From Myxococcales bacterium (lineage in GTDB: Bacteria; Myxococcota_A; Polyangia; Polyangiales; Polyangiaceae), in contig JANXMC010000026.1 in the NCBI GenBank assembly GCA_025354825.1, positions 1 through 35,722 on the forward strand: a stretch of 35,722 bases of DNA. Direction: 5' to 3'. A program made the position numbers and the translations under genes. The notes beneath the pieces are model-generated. The model saw only the letters and a list, made by a program, of their open reading frames with translations. It was not told where the DNA came from and made no database searches. This document shows, piece after piece, positions 25,272-34,003 of this stretch (the first letter of the stretch is position 1; each line of letters opens with the position of its first letter).

Positions 25272-26168
25272 ATGAACGTCTCGCCCATTCTCCCGATCTC
25301 GATCCTCGCGGCCCTCACCAGTCTTGCCGGCGTCGCGTGTTCCTCTTCCACGAAGCCGGCCACGGGCTCGGACGAAGCGCTCGGCACCGCCGACGCAGCG
25401 CTCACGGTCGACAACGACGATTCCCAAGAAGCCGAAGATGCGATGGAAGACGGCGTCGAAAACGGATTGAGCGGCGCCACCGTCGCCGACCCCGGCACGC
25501 CCGCCGACGCGACCGACCTCGCGGTGTTCGACGTGAAAATGAAGCTCAACTCGGGGCTCTACTTCCAGCCCGCAGGCTGCATCGTGAGCACGCGCGTCGC
25601 GCCCGGCGAGTGGAACCACGTCTTCACCAACTGCACCGGCCCCGAAGGGCACGTTTCCTACAACGGGACGGTTCACTCCAAGTGGACCGTGAGCGCCGAC
25701 GCGCTCTCCGTCGTCCACGACGCAAGCGGCTTCGTCGTGAAGGGCCCCAACGTCACTGCGACCGCCTCGGGCTCACGCACGGTGACGTACTCGCGCGCGG
25801 GCGCCGTCTTCACGAAGCACCGCATCGGTGCGTGGAGCGGTACCCTCGCGAAAAGCAGCGACCCGACGAAGAGCGCCGCGTGGTCCCACGACGCCGACTT
25901 CACGTCGACGTGGGACGTCTCGTCGCGCTGCTACACGCGCGACGGCAAGGCCTCCAACACCATCGGCGGACGCGACTTCGGCCGAAGCGTCACGGGCTTC
26001 AAAGTGTGCGGCGGCCTCTTCGCATGCCCGACCGGCGGCGAGATCGTCGTGAATCGCAAAGACGGCTCGTCCACCTTGACCATCACGTTCATGGGCGGCG
26101 ACAACGTCGAAATCACGCGCCCCAGCGGCAAGGTCGTCGACCGCAAGCTCGCTTGCATTACCAAATAA
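25272..26168 (+). CDS. Hypothetical lipoprotein
   Basis: 298 residues. The start at ATG 25272 is supported by a strong AAAAGGAG at 25257-25264 with 7 bp spacing. The signal peptide ends in LAGVAC, with Cys23 as the lipidated residue, followed by a Ser/Thr/Asp-rich linker with an acidic patch (DNDDSQEAEDAMEDGVE). The mature part appears to be beta-rich, has six Cys (for example GCIVS, FTNCTG, SSRCYT, KVCGGLFACP, LACITK) and repeated W-containing strands (KWTVSADA, STWDVSS). Disulfide-stabilised surface protein is a reasonable guess. I recognise no enzyme motif. The neighbours give no functional hint. Confidence 0.85.
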   Translation: MNVSPILPISILAALTSLAGVACSSSTKPATGSDEALGTADAALTVDNDDSQEAEDAMEDGVENGLSGATVADPGTPADATDLAVFDVKMKLNSGLYFQPAGCIVSTRVAPGEWNHVFTNCTGPEGHVSYNGTVHSKWTVSADALSVVHDASGFVVKGPNVTATASGSRTVTYSRAGAVFTKHRIGAWSGTLAKSSDPTKSAAWSHDADFTSTWDVSSRCYTRDGKASNTIGGRDFGRSVTGFKVCGGLFACPTGGEIVVNRKDGSSTLTITFMGGDNVEITRPSGKVVDRKLACITK

Positions 26169-26487
26169 CGAAGACGTGAGGAGAGGGGGAACTCAGAGAA
26201 AGAAAGGGGGAAGGGGGGAAAGGGGGGAAGGCGAGAGGAAGGGGAGAATTTTTTGATTGCCGACGCGAGGCTGCGGCGGGCTGGATATTGCCAAGCGAGA
26301 GATACGTGTGCGCAAGGTGCATTCGCCAACCCACGTCACACCGCGCTTCGCCGCTTCCCCGATCCTTCTCCCCTCATAACCCCTCACCCCCTTCCTCTCC
26401 CCTTCCCACCTTCCCCACTTTTCTTTCTCTGGGCTCAAAGAATGCCAACTTCAATCGTCGGCATTCCAACAGCCCATCGTGAGCCGG
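26169..26487. repeat. Intergenic polypurine / polypyrimidine imperfect inverted repeat
   Basis: 319 bp between convergent genes. The left part (about 26176-26248) is almost only G and A and ends in a run of six T (26249-26254). The right part (about 26363-26430) is almost only C and T. The arms are complementary: CAGAGAAAGAAA at 26194-26205 is the exact reverse complement of 26420-26431, and pairing continues imperfectly inwards through G/A- against C/T-rich sequence to about 26228/26396. The spacer is ordinary sequence. It could form a very long imperfect hairpin in RNA from either strand, or triplex DNA because of the strand asymmetry. No gene is seen in it. Confidence 0.75.
26440..26466 (-). 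terminator. Possible terminator hairpin after the DUF416 gene
   Basis: Arms GAATGCC (26440-26446) and GGCATTC (26460-26466) form a 7-bp stem with a 13-nt loop, 21 bp past the end of the minus-strand DUF416 gene. On that strand the stem is followed only by TTT, so a strong intrinsic terminator is not certain. It adjoins the polypyrimidine arm, which may contribute. Confidence 0.3.
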
Positions 26488-27147
26488 CTAGGTGGGCGCA
26501 CCCACGGTCGTCGATGAGGGCATGGGGGTGGGGACGAGGGGCGCGACGATGTAGACGCGCGTGGCGCTCGCTTTGAGCTCGGTGACGAGTGCGCGGGTCA
26601 TTTTGCGGGATGCGGCGAGGGCTTCGAGGTCGCGCCCTTGCTGGACGATTTCGCGGAGGGTTCGCGCTTCGACGACGGCGACGTGATGGTCGTCGTCTTC
26701 TTCGAAGCCCTCGGTGCCGAGGGCGGCGAGGAGCACCGTTTCGCGGGCGGTCATGGCGGAGAGCACCGCGCTCTCGACGCTTTCGACGTGGCAGGCACGG
26801 AGCGCGCAGACGGTGCAGGCGGCGGCGCCAATGGCGAGGGCGCGGAGGTCCATCGAGCCGCCCGACGGATCCGGCGTGACGCGGAGGACCCCTTCGCACA
26901 GCGCGCGGATCTGCAGCTCGCTCACGGGGAGCGGCACTTTCGCCGTGGTGAGCGCGACGGCCCAGGCGGCGTCGAGCCCTTCGCGAAGCAGCTGCGGCGC
27001 GCCCCACCCTTCGGCGCGGGCGAACGCTTCGTAGGCCGGCAAAAGGCGCTCGGCGCAGGCGGCGGCGAAGGCCACGCGATGAGAGACGGCGAGGTTCGTC
27101 ACGGCCTGATGGATGGCGTGATCGTCGGAATCGATATTCGCGAACAT
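26488..27147 (-). CDS. DUF416 family protein
   Basis: 219 residues from the ATG at 27147. The frame extends to a GTG at 27246, but the extra 33 residues (Ser/Thr-rich) have no family counterpart. The first half shows the DUF416 pattern: SHRVAFAAACAERLLPAYEAFARAEGWG, then LREGLDAAW, and an acidic/Ser-containing C-terminal region with ARETVLLAALG. The family (including E. coli YjaG) is all-helical and of unknown function. The C-terminal about 50 residues (from EARTLREIVQQ) are more variable. It is monocistronic as far as visible; the hybrid kinase gene lies upstream on the same strand, 373 bp away. Confidence 0.8.
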   Translation of the reverse strand: MFANIDSDDHAIHQAVTNLAVSHRVAFAAACAERLLPAYEAFARAEGWGAPQLLREGLDAAWAVALTTAKVPLPVSELQIRALCEGVLRVTPDPSGGSMDLRALAIGAAACTVCALRACHVESVESAVLSAMTARETVLLAALGTEGFEEDDDHHVAVVEARTLREIVQQGRDLEALAASRKMTRALVTELKASATRVYIVAPLVPTPMPSSTTVGAPT

Positions 27148-27520
27148 GGGAGAGAACCTGTCGGACGTGGCCGCCGCGGAGGGTTGGCTCGTCGTTTTGA
27201 CGGTTTGAGTGCAGTCTGAGGAGACGGCGATCCAGGGGTGAGCCACGGGCGCATTCGCGCGCAGCCGCCTCTGTAAGAAAAATCTGTTCGACCGCTCTGT
27301 GAACGCCCTTCGGGGTGGACCCTCACCGGACGTTTACGGAGTCAGTGAACTGCGCGTGGAAGGTATACGGATTGCTGAGGGTACTGCGTAAGTGGAGGAT
27401 GGGATGCGGCAAGCTAGGTGCCGCACCGACAACCTCTTTTCTAGCGCGAGGCGCCTTTTTGTCGAGGCGCGGCCCGCGCGATTTCCCTGCGCGCTCTTGC
27501 GGAGGGGCGCTTCGACGAGA
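27148..27520. other. Intergenic region between hybrid kinase and DUF416 genes
   Basis: 373 bp with no convincing gene (274 bp if the DUF416 gene starts at the upstream GTG). It presumably holds the DUF416 promoter. A stem-loop is present at 27405-27425: TGCGGCA and TGCCGCA with a 7-nt loop, not followed by a T-run on the minus strand. A short direct repeat GAGGCGC flanks CTTTTTGTC near 27450-27470. Nothing else stands out. Confidence 0.4.
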
Positions 27521-29551
27521 CTACGTCGCGCGGACGGCCTCGGACTCGAGCGCCTCGCGGGCCTTGCTCGCGAGGAGCGCCGGGGTGAACGGCTTTTGCA
27601 AAAAGAGATACCCCGGCCCGTCGACGTCGGCGAACGCCGAGACGAGCTCATCGTACCCCGACATGAGCACGACGCGAATATGCGGCCATCGCGGGCGAAC
27701 GCGCTCGGCGAGGGCGCAGCCGTCCATCCCCGGCATCACCACGTCGGACAAGAGAAGCTGCACGCGCGGGCCTGCGACCTCGAGAAGCGCGATGGCGGCG
27801 CCGCCGTCAGCTGCTTCGAGGACCTCGTAGCCGAGGCCACGGAGCACTCGGGCGGCGATCTGGCGCACGGCTTCGTCGTCTTCGGCGAGGAGAATCGTTT
27901 CAGTGCCGCCGAGTAATTTCGAATCGGGAGACGACTCGACGGGGGCGTCGATCACGTCGTCGACCGGGAAAAGAAGCCGAATTTTCGTCCCTCGGCCGGG
28001 CGTGCTGTCGACGGAGATATGCCCTTTGCTCTGCGTGACAATGCCAAATACGACCGCGAGCCCGAGGCCGCCGCCGCGCCCAGGCTCCTTCGTGGTGAAG
28101 AACGGTTCGAACAGCCGCGCGCGTGCCTCGCCGGTGAGGCCGACGCCGGTGTCCTTCACGACGAGCTCGACGTACTGCCCTGCTGTGATCTTAGGGAGGT
28201 CGGGCGTCGGCCCGTCGACCACGATGGTGTTCACCACGATTTCGAGGGTGCCGCCGTTGGGCATCGCGTCGCGAGCGTTGGAAACGAGGTTCACCGTCAC
28301 GCGCTCGATCTGCGACGAATCGAGCCGAACGATCGGCACTTCGGACTGCGTCACCACGCGCAAATCAATCGTGTCGGGCAACAGCCTGCGCAAGAGTGGC
28401 TGCATCACCGAGACCGTCTTTCCGAGATCCGTCGGGCGCGGCGAGAGTGACTGGCGGCGGCAGAATGCGAGAAGCTGACGCGTGACGTTGGCGCCGCGCT
28501 CGGCGGCCGTCTTGATGCTCGCGAGGTTTTCGACGAGGCGCGGAGTGAGGGGCGGCGACGACGCGCTCGACGGCCCGGTTGCGAGGGCGAGCTCGGCGCA
28601 GCTCACGACGATCGACAGCACGTTGTTCATGTCGTGGGCGACGCCCGCGGCGACGCGGCCGAGGGCCTCGAGCTTCTGCGCGTCGCGGAGGTGCTCTTCG
28701 GTCTGGCGCAGCTCGCTTTCGGCGCGAAGACGCTCGGTGAGCTCGGTGCGAACCTTTTCGAGAAGGCGCGACCTCTCGTCGGCGAGCAGCTCGAGCTGCG
28801 TGCGACGCGAGGCGTCTTCCGTCGTGTCGACGAGCATCACGAGGACACGCTCGAGTCGGCCCCCGGGGCCACGCAATGCGACGAAGAACGCGTTCGCGCA
28901 GACCGACACTGCGCCGTCCGCGCTCTGCACGACGAGATCGCGCAGTACGTGGAGTCCGCTCTCTTCGCGCGCGCGCAGCGCCGTCGCAGTGGCGAGCGGC
29001 ACGTCGGCAAAAATCTCGCGCGCCGTGATTCCCACTTTCGCGCCGCCGGCGAGCATCGCGTCGAGAGCAGGGTTCACGAGCTCGCACACGAGCGACTCAC
29101 CCCGAAGAATGGCAATTCCCACCGGCGCGTGGTCGACGACGGCCTTGAGCAGACTTCGATCTTCGAGGAGACGATCGGCCTGACGGCGCTCGGTCACGTC
29201 GCGCACGACTGCGAGGTGCAACCCACGAACGGCCTTCGAGCGCGCGCGGATTTCGACGACGCGAAGCTGCCCGTCGGGCCGTTTGAGCACCTGCTCGCTG
29301 TCCTGCGTCCCTTCGCGCAGGAGGCGCGCCCACTGCTCTTGAACCTCGCGAACGTGGGACGGCTCGGCGTACTCCTCCAAGCGCGTGCCGAGAATGCGAT
29401 CGCGCGAGACGCCGAGCAGCTCGCAGGCCGCAGGGTTGGCGTCGACGAAGCGGCGATCGTCGTCAGCGACGAACAGCGCGTCCGGCATTGTCTCGAAAAG
29501 ACGGCGAAAATCCGCCGCGTCGCTCGTGGCCCCTGATGAGCTCTGAACCAT
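27521..29551 (-). CDS. PAS-PAS hybrid sensor histidine kinase with receiver domain
   Basis: 676 residues. The start at 29551 is decided by a strong GGGGGAGGA just upstream (29555-29563 on the complementary strand). Domains: PAS about 11-130 (LFETMPDALFVADDD, then RDVTERRQADRL), a second PAS about 135-265, a coiled coil about 265-300, HisKA with phospho-acceptor His306 in GVAHDMNN, HATPase with N box NLVSNARDAM, G1 DTGVGL and G2 GGGLGLAVVFGIV, then a C-terminal receiver with acidic pair EDD, phospho-Asp in LLLSDVVMPGMDG, and Lys in LQKPF. No transmembrane segment is seen, so it is a soluble sensor. There is no separate output regulator next to it. The PAS ligands are unknown. Confidence 0.95.
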   Translation of the reverse strand: MVQSSSGATSDAADFRRLFETMPDALFVADDDRRFVDANPAACELLGVSRDRILGTRLEEYAEPSHVREVQEQWARLLREGTQDSEQVLKRPDGQLRVVEIRARSKAVRGLHLAVVRDVTERRQADRLLEDRSLLKAVVDHAPVGIAILRGESLVCELVNPALDAMLAGGAKVGITAREIFADVPLATATALRAREESGLHVLRDLVVQSADGAVSVCANAFFVALRGPGGRLERVLVMLVDTTEDASRRTQLELLADERSRLLEKVRTELTERLRAESELRQTEEHLRDAQKLEALGRVAAGVAHDMNNVLSIVVSCAELALATGPSSASSPPLTPRLVENLASIKTAAERGANVTRQLLAFCRRQSLSPRPTDLGKTVSVMQPLLRRLLPDTIDLRVVTQSEVPIVRLDSSQIERVTVNLVSNARDAMPNGGTLEIVVNTIVVDGPTPDLPKITAGQYVELVVKDTGVGLTGEARARLFEPFFTTKEPGRGGGLGLAVVFGIVTQSKGHISVDSTPGRGTKIRLLFPVDDVIDAPVESSPDSKLLGGTETILLAEDDEAVRQIAARVLRGLGYEVLEAADGGAAIALLEVAGPRVQLLLSDVVMPGMDGCALAERVRPRWPHIRVVLMSGYDELVSAFADVDGPGYLFLQKPFTPALLASKAREALESEAVRAT

Positions 29552-30054
29552 TCGTCCTCCCCCTGACGTCCCACACAGTAACGCGCCCGGCCGTGGCAAC
29601 GGCTCGCGCGTCGGGGTGAATGTACGCGACTCTTCGCGCCTCACGCGAGGGGCCCGAACGTGCCCAAGAGACCTGGCCGTAAAAGGGGAAGGAGTGATGG
29701 CGGAAGACCGCGAAAAAAGCGCCGTTCTCGTCGTCGTGTCGACGGTGCGGCCGCGAAAGAGGCGCTGTCCGCAGCCTTCGAAGAGGCAGCAGCGCAAAGG
29801 ATGGCGCGGTATGGAGGCGCCGTCGAGCGTGCCGTCGTCGTCCCCGCATCAATCGTGGGCGGCGACCTTCACGAGGGGCGTGGCGTACGGTCGCCGAGCG
29901 CCATCGACGAACAGAGTACGAGGGTAACGATAATCGGTAATCATTCAGCTCGAGCGCGAGTGCCAAATAACGCGTCACGCAGTGCGTCGCCGTCTACCGA
30001 GGAGACGGCTGGGGGACGCGCGGAGCCTCATTAAAAGGAGTTTCTAGTTTTCCC
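29552..30054. other. Intergenic region between divergent kinase and lipoprotein genes
   Basis: 503 bp between the divergent starts of the hybrid kinase and the hydrolase lipoprotein, so it must contain both promoters. The only coding candidate is the small basic frame at 29660-30034, listed separately at low confidence. An AAAAGGAG (30033-30040) lies 14 bp before the lipoprotein ATG, which is longer than the usual spacing. Confidence 0.4.
29660..30034 (+). CDS. Doubtful small basic protein
   Basis: An open frame of 124 residues starting at a GTG. The first 30 residues are extremely basic (KRPGRKRGR, GRPRKKRRSRRR), resembling an AT-hook or histone-tail-like DNA-binding tail. They are followed by an Ala/Glu-rich helix (AAAKEALSAAFEEAAAQRMARY) and then a less protein-like Ser/Arg-rich end. 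A competing frame starts at ATG 29697 with AAGGAG only 2 bp before it. Codon preference does not clearly choose between them, and neither matches a family I know. It may be noise in a GC-rich promoter region or a decayed gene. Confidence 0.22.
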   Translation: MPKRPGRKRGRSDGGRPRKKRRSRRRVDGAAAKEALSAAFEEAAAQRMARYGGAVERAVVVPASIVGGDLHEGRGVRSPSAIDEQSTRVTIIGNHSARARVPNNASRSASPSTEETAGGRAEPH

Positions 30055-32100
30055 ATGAAACCGAATCGTCTGTCGGCGTCGTGCGTCGCTGTCGTTTCGC
30101 TGCTGGCCGCATTCGCCACGACCGCGTGCGGCGATTCCGCCGGCGATGGCGCAGGCGTCCCCACCGTGAAGCCCACGGCGACGACGACCCCCGGTGAGTC
30201 TCCGCCCCCGACGACGCCGCCCCCCGCCGCGACGACACCGACGCCCGAGCCCGCGAAGCCCGATCCGTACAACGGAGTCCCCGCGCCGCCGGCCGATGCG
30301 ATCTGCCACCCGCTCGCGGGCGCGACGTGCGCCCTCCCCTTCCCTAGCAATTGGTTCTCGCGCCACGACGCCGCGTCGCCCACGGGCATTCGCGTTCGCG
30401 CGCCGTCGCAGCTCCTTCGCGCGACGCTCGCAACGGCGACGCCGAAGGGGTTCACGCCCGAGGCGCTGCTCACGGATCAACCCGGTTTTTCGGCCTCGGG
30501 GCCGCTTTTGTTCGAGCTCTCGGCCGCGCCGGACCCGGCGACGATTCGCGTCGATGGAGGCGCGCAGAGCGACCTCTCCGATGCGACCGTGGCGGTATTC
30601 GATCTCGCGACGGGCGAGCGCGTTCCGATCCGCGTCGAGATTGGCGCCCACGCCGCGTCGACCGCCGTGAAAACGCCGAGCGCGATCCTCCGCGTCTTCC
30701 CTCGAACGCGATTTGGGTTCGGCCATCACTACGTCGCGACCGTGACGAACCGCGTGCTTCGCAAAACGGCGGTCGTGGCCGGCGACGGCGCGACGTCGAC
30801 GACGCTCTATGCGCAGCCGAAAATTCTCGCGGACGACGCCGCGACGGCCGCCACCCCCGCGGGCGCGTACCACGCCCCGCTGCTCGACTTCGTGGGCCGC
30901 ATGGGAATTGCGCGAAGCCGCATTTTGTCGATGACCGACTTTCACGTTCGCCCGGAAGACGACGCGACGGCGCCGCTCCTCGACAGCACGCGCGACGCCT
31001 ATGGGCGTGCCCACGCGGTGCGAAAGATTACGGTCAACGGGTCGACCTATTTGCATGTTCAGTCGGTGGTCACGGGCGAGGTTGCCCTCACCGATTACCG
31101 AGATGCGACGGGCGCGGCCGACATCGTCCATCGGGCGACCGTGAACGAAGTCTGGGTGCCGTTCGTCTTGACGATTCCCGACAGCGCGACGACGAAGGCC
31201 GCGCCCGTGGCGATCTACGGCCACCCGCTCATGGGCGACCGTAATTTCATAAGCCTCGTCGCCGCGACCAATGCCGAGCACGGCTTCGCGACCATCGCCA
31301 TCGATCATCCGAATCACGGCGATCGCGCAACCCACGACGGCGGCCAGGTGGCGCTCCTTCGCAACCCCGCCGACGTCCCCAAGCTCACAGGAATGCTCGC
31401 GCAGTCGCCCATCGATCAGGCGTCGCTCCTCAAGGCCGTGCGCACGTCGCTCGCATCGCTGGACGTGGCGCCGCGGGCGATTCTCGGCGCGGGCGGCGAT
31501 GGCCATCCGGACCTCGATCCGACCCGCGTGATCTACCAAGGGACATCCCTCGGGGGCGTTCTCGGCAGCGCCTTCATCGCGTCGTCCGACGCGCTCGACC
31601 TCGGGCTCATGGGAGCCTATTTGCAAGTCTCCGGGTCGGGCTTTCTCGATGCGCTGACCCACTCGTCGCTGTGGACGAACGTCTTCAGCACGATCATCCC
31701 GTCCGACGCGTCGGGCGCCGAGGCCGAGTACATGGTGACCGCCGTGGGGCAGCGGATCGAGCAGGGCGACTCGCTGCCGATTGCCGACAAGATCAAGGCG
31801 CCACTCTTCGTCGCGTACGGTGTTGGCGACGAGGTCGTCTGCAATGCGACGACGCTCGCCCTCGCCGAATTGGCCCATTTGCCGCTGCTCAATCCGGTGA
31901 TTACCCACGACGACGTCGGTGGGCTCACCTACGTAGGAACGGCCTACCCGCCCGACGCTCCGATGGATCGCCGCGGCCTCTTGCAAGTAAAGGTTGCGCG
32001 AACGGGCGTGATTCCGCTCGATCTCGAGACCCACATGGCCTTTTTGGACTCGGGCGCGACCGAGTCACTCGGCAATTGGCTCACGGCGATGCAGCCCTAA
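30055..32100 (+). CDS. Secreted alpha/beta-hydrolase-like lipoprotein
   Basis: 681 residues. The signal peptide ends at ATTAC with Cys25 as the likely lipidation site, then a Thr/Pro-rich linker (about 35-75) tethers the protein to the membrane. The N-terminal about 300 residues are beta-rich and carry motifs seen in large myxobacterial lipoproteins (CALPFPSNWFSR, LLTDQPGFSASGPLLFEL). The C-terminal half has alpha/beta-hydrolase features: IYGHPLMGD, the segment IAIDHPNHGDR, a nucleophile elbow GTS498LGG, an Asp in YGVGDEVV and a His in ETHMAFLD as possible triad partners. An extracellular esterase or lipase is plausible. The gene is divergent from the hybrid kinase and convergent with the GNAT gene, 12 bp away. 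Confidence 0.88.
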   Translation: MKPNRLSASCVAVVSLLAAFATTACGDSAGDGAGVPTVKPTATTTPGESPPPTTPPPAATTPTPEPAKPDPYNGVPAPPADAICHPLAGATCALPFPSNWFSRHDAASPTGIRVRAPSQLLRATLATATPKGFTPEALLTDQPGFSASGPLLFELSAAPDPATIRVDGGAQSDLSDATVAVFDLATGERVPIRVEIGAHAASTAVKTPSAILRVFPRTRFGFGHHYVATVTNRVLRKTAVVAGDGATSTTLYAQPKILADDAATAATPAGAYHAPLLDFVGRMGIARSRILSMTDFHVRPEDDATAPLLDSTRDAYGRAHAVRKITVNGSTYLHVQSVVTGEVALTDYRDATGAADIVHRATVNEVWVPFVLTIPDSATTKAAPVAIYGHPLMGDRNFISLVAATNAEHGFATIAIDHPNHGDRATHDGGQVALLRNPADVPKLTGMLAQSPIDQASLLKAVRTSLASLDVAPRAILGAGGDGHPDLDPTRVIYQGTSLGGVLGSAFIASSDALDLGLMGAYLQVSGSGFLDALTHSSLWTNVFSTIIPSDASGAEAEYMVTAVGQRIEQGDSLPIADKIKAPLFVAYGVGDEVVCNATTLALAELAHLPLLNPVITHDDVGGLTYVGTAYPPDAPMDRRGLLQVKVARTGVIPLDLETHMAFLDSGATESLGNWLTAMQP

Positions 32101-32112
32101 CGGGCGGGGCAG

Positions 32113-32655
32113 TCACGCGTCGAGGTCGCGGTAGAAAACGGTGGTGCTGCACAATCCCCCTTTGGGAAAATAGGCATACTTGGGGATCACGCCGCAGCGC
32201 TCCCAACCGAGGCGCGCGTAGAGGCGCTCGGCGTCGCCCCCCGTGACCGTATCGAGAACGAGAAGCGTCCTCCCCGCCCCGCGTGCCGCGTCTTCCGCGG
32301 CGCGCATCAGCATCGCGCCGAGGCCGTGGCGACGGGCGCTGCGGTGGACGAGCATCTTCGCGACGTCGGCGCGATGAGGCTGATTTTCGGGCCCCGCGAA
32401 GACCACCTGCACCGTGCCGACAATCGCTCCGGAGGCCGCGTTTTCTGCGACGAGAACAATCCGCTCCCCGCGCACGGCGCTCGCAAGGACGCCTTCCCAG
32501 AAGGGGCGCGCGCGCTCGCGCGGAAACGGATCCATGAAGCTCACCGATGCGCCCCCATCGACGCAGTCGACGAGAACGTTGGTGAGCCCGTCGAGATCCC
32601 TCGCCGACTCGGCGGTGACGCGGCGAATGCGGTGCGCGAGGGCGTCGTCACTCAT
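32113..32655 (-). CDS. GNAT-family N-acetyltransferase
   Basis: 180 residues from the ATG at 32655, which lies within the last codons of the upstream GTPase gene (8-bp overlap ATGAGTGA), so translation is probably coupled. The acetyl-CoA binding core is clear: the strand AIVGTVQVVFAG, then the pyrophosphate loop in VHRSARRHGLGAMLM (R-x-x-G-x-G), and the C-terminal YARLGWERCGVIPKYA typical of the fold. The acceptor could be a small molecule or a protein; sequence does not tell. The gene is the second of an operon with the DUF697-type GTPase. Confidence 0.92.
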   Translation of the reverse strand: MSDDALAHRIRRVTAESARDLDGLTNVLVDCVDGGASVSFMDPFPRERARPFWEGVLASAVRGERIVLVAENAASGAIVGTVQVVFAGPENQPHRADVAKMLVHRSARRHGLGAMLMRAAEDAARGAGRTLLVLDTVTGGDAERLYARLGWERCGVIPKYAYFPKGGLCSTTVFYRDLDA

Positions 32656-33943
32656 GATCGTTCTTCTCGCTTCGCTCACGTTTCACGGATTTGTAGACCG
32701 AGCTGAATGCCGCTTTGGCATCTTCGCTCGATACGCCCCTTATAAAATACGCGACCGCAGACCGGCCGAGGGCCATCGTCCCGGCGTAGGCGACGGCGGC
32801 GGAGACGTACATTCCGCCGCCGGGGAATACGAACTTCACGAGGGCGCGGGCCGTTTCGCGCAGCGCGAACCCCGCTCCGACGTTGACGCCCATCGCCACG
32901 AGAAATTCGCCCGCCGTCTTCGCCGTCACTGTCCGCCCCGAAACGTGACCAATGGCCGTCACGAGGCTCACTTGCAATGCGGTAATCGGTAGTATGTCGG
33001 CGACGGGGATGGGCGTGGCCGCGACAGCCGCGCAGATCCCGGCGACCAAAAGGGTGAGGCGATTGGCAATATCGATTTGGAGCTTCTGAACTTGGGCGAG
33101 CCGCGCAAGCTCGACGCGCGCTTGGTCCGGAAGCTCATGGAATAAAAAACTTACGAGCTCGTCGATATGCCAACGCTCGTCGGCCCGCCTCGTTCCGTCG
33201 GCACGCCACGACTGGTAGGCGGAGATGCCGAGCACCGTGACGAGCTGATCGCGGAGCCCCGGGATGGCGCGTATCTTCTCTTCGAGGAGGCGCTCGATGC
33301 GCGTGATTCGGCCTGTTTTTTCGGCAAGATCGGCGGCGTCTTCCGTGGCCGCCTCGTGGAGGCGCACGCTCTTCGGCTCGACCTCGTCGCAGTGGGTGAC
33401 CACCGCGACGATGGGCGGCTTGATTCGATATTGCCCATCGACGCTCTTCGACAGCTCGCTCAAAAGGCGAAGGTCTTCGTCCACCGCCGCGTCCACATCG
33501 CTCGCCTTAATGAGAAACAGAACAATGTCGGGCGCTTTGGTTTTCACCTCCTGAAGAATCGATTCGAGGGGCGACGCTTTCGCATCGGCGCCTTCGGGTG
33601 GCGCGCCTTCTTGGAGGCCGCGCGTATCCAAAATATCGAGTGCGCCGAGTGCGCCGTTGTACGTGTGCCATTCGCCTTTTGCCGTCATCGCGCGCTCGTG
33701 GCCGAGCTCCGCGATTTTCGCGCCGAAGATGGCATTCACGAGGGACGACTTGCCACTTCCGCGACGCCCCACGACGGCGAGGCGAGGGGCGCGCTGCTCG
33801 GCGAGGAGCGTGCGCAGCTCGCCGATCCGGAGCTTCACCTCTTTGCCAATGGGGCCCGGGAGCTTGGCGAGAAGCTCTTCGAGGCGCTCGACGCTCGAAA
33901 CGAGCTGGCTTCGAAGCGTCGACGGTGCGGGAGGCTCGGTCAT
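32648..33943 (-). CDS. Membrane-associated GTPase with C-terminal DUF697-like region
   Basis: 431 residues from the ATG at 33943. The G domain contains the P-loop G59-RRGSGKSS, the G3 motif D106-TRG and a G4-like VVTHCDE (183-187), in which THCD replaces the usual NKxD; related GTPases often vary here. The C-terminal half has several hydrophobic segments (about 300-390) including PIPVADILPITALQVSLV, the pattern of the DUF697 region found in YcjX/YcjF- and HSR1-related GTPases. It is likely a peripheral or integral inner-membrane GTPase. Its stop overlaps the start of the GNAT gene, implying coupled expression. Cellular role unknown. Confidence 0.88.
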   Translation of the reverse strand: MTEPPAPSTLRSQLVSSVERLEELLAKLPGPIGKEVKLRIGELRTLLAEQRAPRLAVVGRRGSGKSSLVNAIFGAKIAELGHERAMTAKGEWHTYNGALGALDILDTRGLQEGAPPEGADAKASPLESILQEVKTKAPDIVLFLIKASDVDAAVDEDLRLLSELSKSVDGQYRIKPPIVAVVTHCDEVEPKSVRLHEAATEDAADLAEKTGRITRIERLLEEKIRAIPGLRDQLVTVLGISAYQSWRADGTRRADERWHIDELVSFLFHELPDQARVELARLAQVQKLQIDIANRLTLLVAGICAAVAATPIPVADILPITALQVSLVTAIGHVSGRTVTAKTAGEFLVAMGVNVGAGFALRETARALVKFVFPGGGMYVSAAVAYAGTMALGRSAVAYFIRGVSSEDAKAAFSSVYKSVKRERSEKNDHE

Positions 33944-34003
33944 CACGACGAAGTGTGTGGATCTCCGCGCGCTTTCGCAATCGTCTCGACCGCGCAAGCC
34001 TCT

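Noticed and set aside
26240-26256. Intrinsic terminator formed by GGGGAGAA followed by six T after the lipoprotein gene
   Set aside because: The sequence directly upstream of the T-run is all purine and cannot fold a local hairpin. Only long-range pairing with the pyrimidine arm is possible, so it is reported as a repeat instead.
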